Assembly: GCA_012845835.1 (NCBI GenBank)
Contig: JABAKD010000025.1
Coordinates: forward strand, 29,767,761-29,831,760
Direction of reading: 5' to 3'
Length of the DNA: 64,000 nucleotides
Source of the DNA: Undaria pinnatifida
Taxonomy: Eukaryota > Sar > Phaeophyceae > Laminariales > Alariaceae
In this document: one piece after another, positions 34,101-44,106 of the stretch
Numbering within the stretch: the first letter of the stretch is position 1
How the letters are laid out: every line of letters starts with the position of its first letter
Program-made: the position numbers and the translations under genes
The notes under the pieces: model-generated
Told to the model about the DNA's origin: nothing
Database searches by the model: none
The model's input: only the letters and a program-made list of their open reading frames with translations

Positions 34101-36542
34101 TGGACGGGGAATAGTTCATGTGGGCACTTACACCACGTTCCCCCAGTAGCAGGATTATATACACTACCCGATGCTTCGTACCGAAGGAGATTAGCAGATA
34201 GGATAGTGCTCAAATAGGCCCATAGACTAGGATGCTTCGGTACAACAAGATTTCTAGATTGTAACCTACGGTTTAGTAGTATCCTTTAGAACCTATTAGC
34301 GCCAAACGTTTCCACGAACTACTGAAACTAACACTGAAACGTCACGGAGGTTGGTATCGGCAGCATCAATAGGGCGTGGCATGGCCACCATTGCAGGGTG
34401 GACCTGTCTAGACAGGCGTTGCACAACGATGTTCCCCCTGCGTACGAATTGAAGTAGACCTGCCAACCGTTAGAACTCCCGGTACGCGCACACAATATAA
34501 AAGCTGCACCGAACCTTCTGTGTGGAAGGCATCTAGCGGGAAGGCTGCATAGTGAAGGCTGTACGCCGTGCCTTTCTTTTCCGTCACAAGTAGGAGCGGG
34601 TTCACGAAGTTGCTCGGCGGGCGCTTGCGGGGTGCCTTTTTCTCCGCCAGGAGCAGCGGGAAAGGATCCAGAACTCCCTCTGCCAGGTCTGCAGCAACGT
34701 CGGAAGAGGGGGGCAGGTCATCTTCTGCAACACCCGTCGGGCCAGATTGGCACGTCCGAAGACGTAGATACTGTGAAAAAAACTCGCAAAGACAGTGTGT
34801 TCAGCTATGCTGCAGAATCAGCCTATCCCGCCGTTAAAAACCTGAAAATCGACCTCGTATTCGAAGCCTAACTACGCCTCTTTGAACCAAGACAAGCCAC
34901 GTATTGTTTGAAATCAACTCACATTTTCGGACCATCTCATGGTAAGCTCGCATGCTGTGCTTTTGACGAAGTGATGCGAGGCCCATGCACCGTGACGCGA
35001 TCATGAGACCCTCGGGCATGTGCTTGGTGATTAATTTGGACCTTTCCCTCCTCACGCTCGCAGCTGGACACTTTCTTTGCAGACTTTTGTCAGCGTAGAG
35101 AGCCAAGATGTCACGCACACGGTCTTGGCTGCGGTCGTCGGCGAAACGAACCAATCGCCCAAGCTCGGTCGAGGTCCACTCCCTTGAAGATGCGGACGAC
35201 GCCGCCAACCTTCCAGCGACATCCTGAATTGCCTGCAGAACGTTGGCGTCAACAAACACGTTGTACATGGCGCAGAAGATTACCCCGATTCTCTGGGCGA
35301 AAGCCAGGTTGTTCCCTTGACCTGCCTGTAAACCCTTCGAAGAGGTTTGGCTTGCTCGCGAACCCGCTTTGGTGTTGCACGGTTTGGAGGTGGTGGTGCT
35401 CTTCTTTTGGCGGGCGGCTTCGCCTGCCTTCTCTTTGCCTGTCGCATTGGCCGTTGGACTGTCACTCACGCCCATCGCCCCTATCCGGTCATGAAGCATG
35501 TCCACCTCCACAGGCTCCAGCAGATTCCTAAGATCTAGGACCAGCTGGAGCATCATCAGATTTCTGGCATGGATCGCGGGTTCCCAGTCGTTCAATGTAA
35601 ACGTCAGCTGGCGCGGAACTGGCCCGCAGCTCACTCCCCGTCTCCCATGAAGAGTAATAGAGTACAGTAAGTCTCGAAGGTCACCACAGCCCAGGCTGAG
35701 AATGTCAGCCTTGACAGCGTCGAGTGGCACATGCTGGAGAAGGTCCGTTGGCGGAGTGTTTCCTGTTGTTGTTGGGCGGGGGGGAGGGGTGATTAAGCGT
35801 TGTTGAGGCAAGGAGGGCGGAAAATATGAAACCAGCAGTTAGCGGGGATGGCTGGTTGATTATTCCAAGACGAAGCAGGGTACTATATTCGAGAACCCTC
35901 TGGCCAATGATGTGCCGCCAGCAACGTATCGCCCAACACCTCCGGAAAATCTGCGGATGCCACCTCGCTCAAGCAATGAACAAAAAGCAAGACGACATCA
36001 GATCTAACGTTGCCTTCCAAGATATACGTATTGGTGAAATAGATTATACTTCTTCGTTCACGGCACAGTTCGGACAACGTTTAGATAAAATGGAAGAAAT
36101 GTTGACCGATAATCGTATATACTACGGCAAGAAATAGTAGTCGATATTGGAGTTGTAAGTGCCCAGCTGTCTATAGATTGGGGATTTTCTGATGTTATGT
36201 TGCGTGGATCTGGCGTTTGCTGGGATTTACGTAAAACGTGAACCTTATGACGCATATTCTGATTTAGACTTTCAAGGAGTTGAAGGAGGCTGAAAGGTAG
36301 AATTTCAAGCTTGTTGACCACCTACAAGATTGCACGTTCTCAGCTTCGTTCCGCAAACAACGCCTTTGACATCGTAATACACACCAAGCAGTAGTGTAGC
36401 AACCTGACACGATCACGCAGCCCCTCTCTTGATACGCAGATCGCACCCGCTCACCGTAAGCGTAGAAGAAAAATATGTTGAGGAAATGCGACGCATGTGG
36501 ATGGACGAAGCATTTGTTGGGTGTGTTATCCTCGCCTGCCAT
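22191..36542 (-). CDS. DUF4470-like / MYND zinc-finger protein, nine exons
   Basis: Minus-strand exons by phase-matched splice sites: 36542-36455, 35762-34923, 34721-34515, 34082-33579, 33268-33098, 31751-31447, 31236-30078, 29680-29166 and 22697-22191, about 1430 codons. Exons 1 and 2 join as [30 protein letters not shown] and [19 protein letters not shown] follow, matching the N-terminal DUF4470-type domain (about residues 25-130). A charged linker, [16 protein letters not shown] (exons 4-5) and [13 protein letters not shown] (exon 6) come next. The last exon holds a full MYND finger (CAKC, CSRC, YCSTEC, H, C; about residues 1387-1424). MYND fingers usually bind proline-rich partners; the role of the whole protein is unknown. 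Least certain are the exon 3 ends and the exon 7 donor (30112 or 30069 also fit). An in-frame ATG at 36623 could extend the start. A TAG at 29468-29466 interrupts exon 8. The last intron carries an LTR element. Confidence 0.8.
22888..23130 (+). repeat. 5' LTR
   Basis: 243 bp aligns with 27408-27666 through tcgctgtggtcgtatcattg-type sequence, aggagttcaattgt, gagatcttga and the stretch ending cgagtcggta. The copies are clearly diverged, with many substitutions and a 3'-specific T-rich insertion, so the insertion is old. The LTR contains an ATG at 23023 that opens the gag frame. Confidence 0.8.
23023..24651 (+). pseudogene. gag of the Ty3/Gypsy element
   Basis: An ATG at 23023, inside the LTR, opens about 43 codons ([20 protein letters not shown]) up to a TAA at 23152. 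The same frame is open again from well before the GTG at 23350 to a TAG at 24651. The sequence between has a helical stretch in another frame (23144-23335), so one frameshift or a spliced segment (donor GGGTAAGT near 23150) is possible. The main part has a capsid-like region, a basic linker and one zinc knuckle at about 24114-24155. The knuckle reads CFVC-x4-H-x4 and then Arg where the last Cys of the CCHC motif should be, so it is probably inactive. The C-terminus is Ser/Pro-rich. Confidence 0.75.
24531..27092 (+). pseudogene. pol of the Ty3/Gypsy element (PR-RT-RH-IN)
   Basis: Pol lies one frame back from gag and overlaps it. The protease starts at [12 protein letters not shown], where the catalytic Asp of the D-S/T-G motif is Gly. 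A TAG (24748-24750) follows, and the second half contains [19 protein letters not shown]. Reverse transcriptase covers about 25500-26027: [27 protein letters not shown] and the active-site [14 protein letters not shown] at 26025-26027 cuts the frame, which continues with a thumb/RNase H region ending in [18 protein letters not shown] frame change near 26550 leads to an integrase zinc-binding remnant (HLEGAGH) lacking its CxxC. After a deletion at about 26835 comes the integrase core half SDNATRF...GTVERMMHE, with the second Asp and the Glu but no first Asp. Confidence 0.85.
27408..27666 (+). repeat. 3' LTR
   Basis: 259 bp is similar to 22888-23130. It starts TGTAACGCTGTGGTCG after a purine-rich ggagggtgc that could be the polypurine tract. 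It has an extra atagcatgtcat plus T-run segment that disrupts the gag start present in the 5' LTR. Confidence 0.8.
27667..29165. other. remainder of the MYND gene's last intron
   Basis: No exon or mobile element is recognised here. Sequence is AT-mixed with only short frames on both strands. The donor of this intron is GTAACG at 29165-29160 and its acceptor is cctcacag at about 22698. Confidence 0.5.
29466..29468 (-). other. in-frame TAG inside exon 8 of the MYND gene
   Basis: Reading exon 8 from 29678 in steps of three puts TAG exactly in frame. Good coding sequence lies on both sides in the same frame: [19 protein letters not shown] before, [14 protein letters not shown] after. No intron with matching phases removes it. 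As it stands the protein would stop near codon 1163, before the MYND finger. Confidence 0.7.
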
Positions 36543-37780
36543 TGCTGGGCAACGGAAGCTACTCAAGCTTTGCCGGCGACCTGAAAGCGAGCGACAAAAG
36601 GCAGCACGGTGTAAGTATTCCATCGACTGATGGCACGGGAACGAAAATTAGTGAATAGTTTACGATAGGCGAGGGTACTGTGCTAGTACACATATCCTCC
36701 ATGTGTTAGCCATGCTACCAAATAGATGCGAACACACTTTTTCGACCAGACGATGATCGCACCAACAATAAGCAGGACCTAATGTGCACTATACAGCACG
36801 AGCAGGTTCCACGTATCACGCTGAGTTGCGACCACTTAGATCAGAATCGCGCGGCTGACGCTTGATTTTGCGCATTCCTGCACGAGCTTTCCTTTCGTAA
36901 GTGTGTCTGCTACCTTTGCTGCGTCTTTATTTAGATCCGGGTTCTGATAGCAGAGGTCCTCTCGCCCTCTCCCCTACACCGCTAACATGTTGCGTTTTTA
37001 TTGGCATATATCGCGGCCCCTCCACGGCACCTCACAAACCCGGGCTAACCTTAATCTTGCAACCCCTGAACTAAACGTGGCAATTGCGCTAGAGTTTACT
37101 CCACGACCGGTTGACCTGATATGGTTCAACGATCTCGTGATTATGTCGCGTGATACACTGTATGGTCTCTACAGAGTGGTTGCCAAGGACGTGGCTTTGA
37201 TTGAGGCCGTATACAGCCACGCCCGGTCGAGTGCTTTGTGCCTAGCACGTCTTATTTACGGAATATCTCACAGGGACGGTTTATCGTAGGGCCAGGCGGG
37301 TATTCTTGTGCACGGTGGTAGGGCGTGTCACGCACTACTTGATTAAAATTGTTTCGTGCAGAAGTCGAGCCCTTTTTCCTAAGTGCTGCTTTCTTTGATG
37401 CGGTTACATGCTGAGAGACGTTTGAACTGTGCTATACTATATTCCCACCTGAATATATTTTAATTCCTGAGTCATCCCTCTATAGTGCAGAAGGGGTTAC
37501 ACTTGTTGGGATAGCTAATGCGGTTGAGCTCCTCCAGCGTGGAACTTTGGGTGGCGCGAATGAATGCCTTGGAAGGGATGTTTCGGGTGGGTGAGGTATC
37601 TAGCTAGCTCCTCATGTTAGGAGAGCTCGGAAAATTGTTAGAATCTGCTGGTCTCCTAACGTGAGGTGACTCTTCTGCGATATGAGCTCGTAATATGGCA
37701 CACGGCGTGGGCGTCGTCGTAGGGACCGGGAGGAAAAAAAAGGTTTCATTTTTCAATTGTTGTTCTTATGTGTTAGAAAA
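36543..37780. other. upstream region of the MYND gene; no gene called
   Basis: The promoter of the minus-strand MYND gene should lie here. No clear TATA box or initiator was picked out. A plus-strand frame of 100 codons at 36987-37289 has an ordinary-looking composition but no domain. At 37607-37664 a 15-bp inverted repeat (cctcatgttaggaga / tctcctaacgtgagg, one mismatch) has a spacer of about 27 bp. Confidence 0.4.
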
Positions 37781-37785
37781 ATGAA

Positions 37786-39490
37786 ACTACACTCCAGCTG
37801 TGAGATCGAATATTTTGTCGAAACTCATCTTTGCAGGCTGTGTGTGATACTCCGATCGCGCGTATTACGGGTTGTGTGTCCTCATTAAGGATATAGGTCG
37901 GCGACTCCCCTTGCAACTAGAGTGTAGCTATCAGGGTCAACAGGGTGATGTTAGGCAGTCTGTGCGCGGAAACTATAAAACCCGTTTCTGAGGGGGACAA
38001 AATCTGACAGCTAGGGAAGGAAATGCATCAATTTATCAAGTGAATCCTGTAAGTCGAATAACCGGTGAGGGAAGGGCGGAGGTTTTAAGGACGTGAGGGC
38101 CTGATTTTGGTCCAAAGGTGGCGGGAGGGGGGAAGGGGACGGGCGGGGCAGGTCAATTTGTGCGTGGAAACTTTAAATCCTTTCTATGGGGGAGGGGGGG
38201 GGAATGTGGCGGGGGGAGTGGGGGGCGGGGGGGGAGGGCTTTAGGTCGCATAGATGTACGAGGGGTTTGCTATACGGGTGGTGCTAGATCTAGGCGATGA
38301 TGCAGGTGGTGGGGAAGGAGAGGGCGTTGGGGGCGGGGCGGGGGGATTGCAGCAGCGGCGTGGACGGCTCTAAAATGATAATGAGGCGATATCCAGAGCG
38401 CGGGAGTGTTTATTACTCTGGCGGATTTCGATATTAGGTGGGGCGTTTGAGCAAGAAAGAGCGAGGAGAAAAAAAAAGGGGGGGGGGCGGCGGGAAGGGT
38501 TTTCAAGATGTTTAGGTCACATACAATATTAAAATATATTCCAGCTATGAGATCAAGGATTTGGTCGGCACTGATCTTCGCAACATTTTGTGTGATGCTC
38601 CGATCGCGCGTATTAATCATATATGTAGGGGCTTGCTATACGCGCGGTGCTGGGTCTAGGCGATCGGGCGGGGTGTGGGGAAAGAGGGGGCGTTTGGGGG
38701 GAGGAGTGGGGGTGAATGAAAGCTACGTCGTGGATGGCTAGAAAGATAATGACGTGATATCAATGGCTTATTAGTGTTTATTACTCTGGCCGATTTCGAT
38801 TGTAAGTGGGGGCGTTTGAATGAACTGGGCGGGGAACAAAAGGGGGTGCGGGAGGGCGCAGATGAGTTGGAGCTACGGCATGGATGGCCAGATGGATAAT
38901 GAGATGGTATCAGCTGGCTGGTAGTGTTTGCTACTCTGGTAGATTTTGATTTTAGGTGGGGCGTTTGAACAAGAGGGATCGGGGGGGGGGGGGGGGGGGG
39001 GGGGGGGCATTTCAATATGTGCACGGAAACTATAAACCCTTAAAGGGGACGAATCTGACGGTTGTAGCAAGAAGACACCCCTTTATATCACCCGTCTGGT
39101 ACTGTTATTTTTCTAGAAGGTTTGATGTTACATGTAGTATGCAACTCAGTTCTTAGGTGTAGTAAACAACGTGTTAAAAGCTTAGATACCATTATTTTCT
39201 GACATCGCTAATTATAAGAAAGAGATACATGTTGCCAAATACAACATGCGAGGTGGTGTGGTCATGCGATGTCACCGCCATTGAGAACGAAAGGGAGAAA
39301 TGCGAATCGTTATTGTTTTGAAAGGAACGCTTAGTGTACACGCGCTCATTTACGTTACTTTGATAGTCATACTTCGCTTGGCATAGGTTGGGAGGCGATC
39401 ATGCAGACGGTATGTAAGGAATACCCTACGTAATAAGTTGGTAGTGTGGTTTACCGCAATTTTAAGATATCTGTCTGTACCTCCTTTTCA
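37786..39490 (+). mobile_element. composite G-tract repeat element, copy 1
   Basis: Copy 1 begins with module A: ctccagctgtgagatcga, gatactccgatcgcgcg, tatcagggtcaacagggtga, ctgaNggggacaaaatctga, accggtgagg. Modules then alternate with G runs: B (caatttgtgcgtggaaact), C (gctatacgNgtggtgctNggtctaggcgat) and D (gataatgaNgtgatatc, gtgtttattactctgg, ggggcgtttga). The G tracts include about 29 G at 38980-39007. A unique right arm (39110-39490: tttctagaaggtttgatgt, tctgacatcgctaattat, cttggcataggttgggaggc) completes it. No protein is encoded. The recurring module set defines a repeat family I do not recognise. Confidence 0.75.
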
Positions 39491-40313
39491 CATTGTTATT
39501 GCCTCATATGCATATGTACCATTTTGATTTTTTTGCCTAGTCCGTCCCTTTTTCTCCGCCGGCGCAGAGTTTTTTTGTGTGCTTTCTTCTGCAATGCGAT
39601 CAGACTACCCGTCGGTATATTATCAGCCGTGTGCCGGGCTCATGGGACGTCCGTGGCGCGAGCTATGGCCGCGGAAAGCCGCCGAGACTGGCTCTATTTT
39701 GCGGGGTATGAGACGCTTCTGTCCCCGGGCAACCACACACTAGACGTATTTAAGCCTCGAGGTTAGGTCTTAAGTACTTCCAACTGGAAGAGCTAGGCCA
39801 TTCGATACTTCGACCTTAAACGCATAAAAAAAACACCATATGTCTAAAACTCGAAATAGTGGTCTCTTTCAGTACGCATAAAAAGAAAAGCCGAGGAAAG
39901 ATCAAACTACTTGAAAATAGACTATGATATTTCTGCACTACTCCAGACAGACGCAGATGGCAAGACGAGGATTTATGTCACGAGTCAGCACATGAGTGGG
40001 TGGAAACTTCGAGAAAGACCCTCCCCTGCCCATGCTGTGCGAGCTTGAACAAACGGCCAAAACAAATAACTGGTGCCTGGCAAAAACATTGAGTGCTTTG
40101 TACTCCATACACGCTTCATATGTAGGATACCTCGCAGGCGTCTGCCGCCTTCGGTGTGCCTCAGTGTGGCAGTCAGTACAGCAGCACAGCAGGACTGGCC
40201 CTCAACCCGGTTCAATTTCCACCCTCGAAATGTAGGCATCCGTCTGATGTTTCCTCGAGCTTTTGTCGTCTGAAATGCTGTTGTTTGCTGGAAAATACTC
40301 GGAAAATTGCTTC
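39491..40313. other. no confident gene
   Basis: Open frames at 39446-39766 and 39996-40395 lack support. The stretch separates the first G-tract element from the OTU array. Confidence 0.4.
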
Positions 40314-40353
40314 AAATATGCACTTGGGCCAAAATGTGCCCAAGTGCATATTT
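40314..40353. repeat. perfect hairpin, 16-bp arms and 8-nt loop
   Basis: aaatatgcacttgggc (40314-40329) pairs exactly with 40338-40353. It lies about 85 bp left of the OTU array and could be an element terminus or a structured RNA. Confidence 0.9.
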
Positions 40354-40437
40354 TGGGAAAATCCATATCTCACCGTGGTCTGCCGTGGTCGTTAGGTCGA
40401 TAAAATAGACCTATTTTGTAGACATTTAAGACACGAT

Positions 40438-40782
40438 AGGGATTCCTCTAACAGCAGCGACAGCAGTACAAACCCATCAGACAGCGAAAATGATCAAGAC
40501 AACAATAGCGGCAACAATAACAATTCTGGTCAATGGTCCATTATTCCCGAGATTGGTGATGGTGCATGTTTATTAAGATGTATCTCGCGTCGTGTGCACA
40601 ACAACCCAGCTTTACATCACATCGTCCGTGCACATATTATTGCCCACATCACAACCAATTTGTACACCGTTATCCCAGGATCAGGTTTCAACACCTTCCA
40701 CGACAGCATCTTAGCTGGAGCAAATCAAGGTCATGTAGATAATAAAGAATCATTTGTCGGTGTAGACAATATATTTTTCTGA
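40438..40782 (+). pseudogene. OTU-like frame, 5'-truncated copy 1
   Basis: The frame is open from the left edge of the array and lacks the first 36 or so codons and the promoter. It includes the GDGACLLRCIS active-site motif and ends VDNIFF with a TGA at 40780-40782, like copy 2. With no ATG before the OTU core it is likely silent. Confidence 0.7.
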
Positions 40783-40946
40783 ACGGAACAAACAACGCCA
40801 ACGTGCCCGAAAAAGTTCCGTTTGTCTTGCAAAGTTCCGTCAGCAGCACCACCAGCAAGCAGCACGTAGTCCATAGACTCTAAGTTTACTGTGAGTTCTC
40901 CCTCACAATTGACACGGTGATTACCATACTGCAGTAGCGAAACCTG

Positions 40947-40963
40947 TATAAAGAGATATAAAG
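40947..40963 (+). promoter_or_regulatory. double TATA box before OTU copy 2
   Basis: TATAAAG occurs at 40947-40953 and 40957-40963, 45 and 35 bp before the ATG at 40992. The spacing fits a Pol II TATA box with a very short leader. Confidence 0.5.
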
Positions 40964-40991
40964 TAGCAACACAACTCAAGCAAAAGTAACG

Positions 40992-41432
40992 ATGTGCACA
41001 CAACAGACCATATCGGCAACAAACATCGGTATAAGCGCGCGGGGAAAAAAACTGGACACAGAAAACAAACAACAAATTGACACCAAAGATTCCTGTAACA
41101 GCAGCGACAGCAGTACAAACCCATCAGACAGCGAAAATGATGAAGACAACAACAGCGGCAACAATAACAATTCTGGTCAATGGTCCATTATTCCCGAGAT
41201 TGTTGATGATGGTGCATGTTTATTAAGATGTATCTCGCGTCGTGTGCACAACAACCCAGCTTTACATCACATCGTCCGTGCACATATTATTGCCCACATC
41301 ACAACCAATTTGTACACCGTTATCCCAGGATCAGGTTTCAACACTTTCCACGACAGCATCTTAGCTGGAGCAAATCAAGGTCATGTAGATAATAAAGAAT
41401 CATTTGTCGGTGTAGACAATATATTTTTCTGA
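40992..41432 (+). CDS. OTU-like cysteine protease, C-terminally truncated copy 2
   Basis: 146 codons start at an ATG behind a double TATA box. The N-terminus is basic, then a low-complexity Ser/Asp/Asn stretch (residues 34-62) leads to the OTU core. The core has EIVDDGACLLRCISRRV with a candidate catalytic Cys at about residue 76 and NPALHHIVRAHIIAHI. It differs from copy 3 by one extra codon beside the active site (VDDGAC for GDGAC). After GANQ the tandem-duplication junction replaces the rest of the domain with an unrelated 14-residue tail. The second half of the OTU fold and the catalytic His are missing, so protease activity is unlikely. OTU proteins cleave ubiquitin or ubiquitin-like chains and also occur in some transposons. 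Confidence 0.65.
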   Translation: MCTQQTISATNIGISARGKKLDTENKQQIDTKDSCNSSDSSTNPSDSENDEDNNSGNNNNSGQWSIIPEIVDDGACLLRCISRRVHNNPALHHIVRAHIIAHITTNLYTVIPGSGFNTFHDSILAGANQGHVDNKESFVGVDNIFF

Positions 41433-41596
41433 ACGGAACAAACAACGCCAACGTGCCCGAAAAAGTTCCGTTTGTCTTGCAAAGTTCCGTCAGCAGCACC
41501 ACCAGCAAGCAGCACGTAGTCCATAGACTCTAAGTTTACTGTGAGTTCTCCCTCACAATTGACACGGTGGTTACCATACAGCAGTAGCGAAACCTG

Positions 41597-41613
41597 TATA
41601 AAGAGATATAAAG
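41597..41613 (+). promoter_or_regulatory. double TATA box before OTU copy 3
   Basis: The same pair of TATAAAG words as upstream of copy 2, duplicated with the 650-bp unit, 45 and 35 bp before the ATG at 41642. Confidence 0.5.
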
Positions 41614-41641
41614 TAGCAACACAACTCAAGCAAAAGTAACG

Positions 41642-42196
41642 ATGTGCACACAACAGACCATATCGGCAACAAACATCGGTATAAGCGCGCGGGGAAAAAA
41701 ACTGGACACAGAAAACAAACAACAAATTGACACCAAAGATTCCTGCAACAGCAGCGACAGCAGTACAAACCCATCAGACAGCGAAAATGATCAAGACAAC
41801 AATAGCGGCAACAATAACAATTCTGGTCAATGGTCCATTATTCCCGAGATTGGTGATGGTGCATGTTTATTAAGATGTATCTCGCGTCGTGTGCACAACA
41901 ACCCAGCTTTACATCACATCGTCCGTGCACATATTATTGCCCACATCACAACCAATTTGTACACCGTTATCCCAGGATCAGGTTTCAACACTTTCCACGA
42001 CAGCATCTTAGCTGGAGCAAATCAAGAACTTGTGGAAGTCGCTGGATCTCAACCTACTACATATTCGAGTGTCGAAGAGTATCTCCACTTCATGTCACAG
42101 CCTTACGCATATGCTACAAACGTAGAATTAATTGCTGCCACGCAGTTATTATACGGAGTGGACTTTCGAATACCTTATCACACCAAATGTCTGTGA
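41642..42196 (+). CDS. OTU-like cysteine protease, longest copy 3
   Basis: 184 codons; the first 128 match copy 2 apart from the active-site codon and one Asp/Glu to Gln change. The order is a basic N-terminus, a Ser/Asn/Asp-rich linker, then an OTU-type domain with GDGACLLRCIS (candidate nucleophile Cys75), a helix around NPALHHIVRAHII, and YLHFMSQPYAYATNVELIAA. That last segment fits the conserved OTU stretch before the central strand. The frame stops at YHTKCL, before the HY/HW motif that carries the catalytic His in active OTU enzymes. It is therefore a short variant, an incomplete gene or a C-terminal intron I could not find. Its downstream flank resembles the right arm of the G-tract elements, so it may be transposon cargo. 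Confidence 0.7.
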   Translation: MCTQQTISATNIGISARGKKLDTENKQQIDTKDSCNSSDSSTNPSDSENDQDNNSGNNNNSGQWSIIPEIGDGACLLRCISRRVHNNPALHHIVRAHIIAHITTNLYTVIPGSGFNTFHDSILAGANQELVEVAGSQPTTYSSVEEYLHFMSQPYAYATNVELIAATQLLYGVDFRIPYHTKCL

Positions 42197-42399
42197 TATC
42201 TTATATTATCCACATTCTTTCCACTACGCATCCCTCCGATATACACCTTCTGCATAAATACTTCATCATCAGTTGTAGTCATTCGACTTGCGTCGCCCCC
42301 GGGAGGCACGTGTCCACGTCCCGAAGGGGAACCTTGTATTATATACGATTTTACGCCTATGATTTTTACCGTGCCGATGTGGGGCTCTGAGGTCGCCAA

Positions 42400-42645
42400 C
42401 TCTAAGACGGAGATACTTCTTACAAATGCACCAAGTGAGGTGACGTGGGCATGCGATATCACCACTATTGAACGCGAGGGTGACTTTACTTCGTTAGTCA
42501 TATGCTACTACTGCGTTCGGTAGGGGTTGTCAGGCGATCATGCAAACGGCCGGAGGCACGAAATACCCTGCGTAATAGGTTGGTAGTGTAGTCTACCGCA
42601 GTGTTAACATATCTGTCTACTTCTTTTTCACATTGTTATTATCTA
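42400..42645 (+). repeat. right-arm segment shared with the G-tract elements
   Basis: Sequence from tctgaggtcgccaac through ggcgatcatgcaaacgg, aataccctgcgtaataggtt and ggtagtgtagtctaccgcag to catatctgtctac aligns with 39190-39490, and in part with 49100-49500. Identity is about 70-75% by eye. Here the arm follows the OTU gene instead of G-tract modules. Confidence 0.65.
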
Positions 42646-43596
42646 GTGTACGATTATGCGCCCTGTTTTCTCCCCACTATTGTCGAAGATGTTGTAGTCC
42701 TGTAGATGTCGCGTCCTTGTCTGGCGCTTTTGTTAATGGTGCTCATGAAAACACGCCCTGGCGCGTAGTAGATGGTCGCTGAGTGGAACTTGTTTGGCGT
42801 CAGGGTGCCGAGGAGGCGCACACAGAACTTGTCGCCCCCCTACATTGTTGTGCTCTTATTTGCTGCTTGGTCGTGTAAGCAGACATGCATATGATATGAT
42901 ATAAGATGAAGTGGTGGCCTTATTGTTTTTGCCAAGCCATTCGCAATATATAACATGAGTGCGTATCATACTGTTTGCGTTTATTGCTGTATTACTCAGC
43001 ACGGCAAAGACGGCCGTCTTGTCGACTATCTTCAGACGTGCAAAGCCGCCCCCTCCCGCACTCCCGTTGGCCACCCCCCGCTGGAGACGCCCCCGAGGGG
43101 CCGCCGGAGGCATCTCCCGGAGACAGGTTGTATTGGGCTTCATCTTACACAAGAAAAGCATGAGAACACCTGGTATAGATTTGCTGTAGAGGAGGCGTAA
43201 AACATATCATACCTTTTTTAGCGGTCTTACCCAAAAAAAAACACAAACACAACAGACCTAGTTCGACGTCAGGTTCAACTCGAACAGATAGGTATTTTTC
43301 AAGTGTCGCGGCTATGACAACGCCAGCCGGTTATTGCTGTTGCCCAATCGCACTACAACGTGACGGGGAAACGAGCCAAACAGGGCACTTAGCAACGAGT
43401 TATGCGCGTGGTATGGCGGTGCATGTGGCAAGATACACCGGGAGTTCCAACATTAAAAACCTCAACGCGCAATACGTTGCTACCAAAAACACATCGGGCG
43501 AATTAAAGCTAAAGAAAGCGCACAGAAACGTCGAGCCAAGCACTCTCAGACAACGCTGCCGTTCGGCTACAGCGGCCAAATAAAAAAATGCGCGGG
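42646..43596. other. no confident gene
   Basis: GC-rich overlapping frames lie at 42856-43200 on both strands and a plus frame of 89 codons at 43314-43583. No domain or splice pair supports any of them. Confidence 0.35.
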
Positions 43597-43812
43597 CTAA
43601 AACCAAAGAAGTTCTGCGGTTTCCAGATAACTTTCACCACCCACGTTTAGTTCACTGTGAGTCCTGCCGTCAGGAGAGGGCCTGCGGCACTGGAATAGCG
43701 TCAACGCGACGGGCAAACCTTGCGAGGAAGGGGTTTCCAATTCTGTAGCATTTTCACACCACATGACTAGCGTATTGTTGTGCGCTTTCTCCCACATTTT
43801 GTCGGCGCCCAC
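43597..43812 (-). CDS. possible short exon, unknown protein
   Basis: A 71-codon minus-strand frame has a natural-looking composition (KMWEKAHNNTLVMWCENATE, then Pro/Ser/Arg and NVGGESYLETAELLWF) and ends in TAG. No splice partner or domain was found. A 16-bp perfect palindrome (aatactccggagtatt) lies just upstream at 43823-43838. Confidence 0.25.
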   Translation of the reverse strand: MGADKMWEKAHNNTLVMWCENATELETPSSQGLPVALTLFQCRRPSPDGRTHSELNVGGESYLETAELLWF

Positions 43813-44106
43813 CTTCTTGCCGAATACTCCGGAGTATTAGCATACCACACCACCCTTTCAACAGGAGAACCACCCTGATTCGGACGTCGCAGAAAAGCAG
43901 TTTTTAATAGCTAAGTAAGGCGCGCTACTAGGATACGCCAGTTTGACGTCGGGGCTTAGCGCCATGGATGGTGTGCATAAACCAGGTTTGTTTCGATTTT
44001 TTTAATTTTCTGTCCTTGCTTAGCATGTGGTTGCGTGTTTACGAAAAACTTGCGTGGCTCTATCTCCAACGGCGGCGTCCTCATCCTACTTGATGTTTCA
44101 TACCAT

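Larger units (their letters stand above)
40437..42200. repeat. 650-bp tandem array carrying OTU reading frames
   Basis: Copy 1 (from about 40437, truncated at left), copy 2 and copy 3 repeat with offsets of 647 and 650 bp. Copies 2 and 3 are almost identical. Each unit contains a promoter, an ATG and most of the OTU frame. The breakpoint lies inside the coding region: after GANQ, copies 1 and 2 run into ggtcatgtagataataaaga, while copy 3 continues into the C-terminal part. This is what unequal exchange within a gene produces. Confidence 0.9.
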
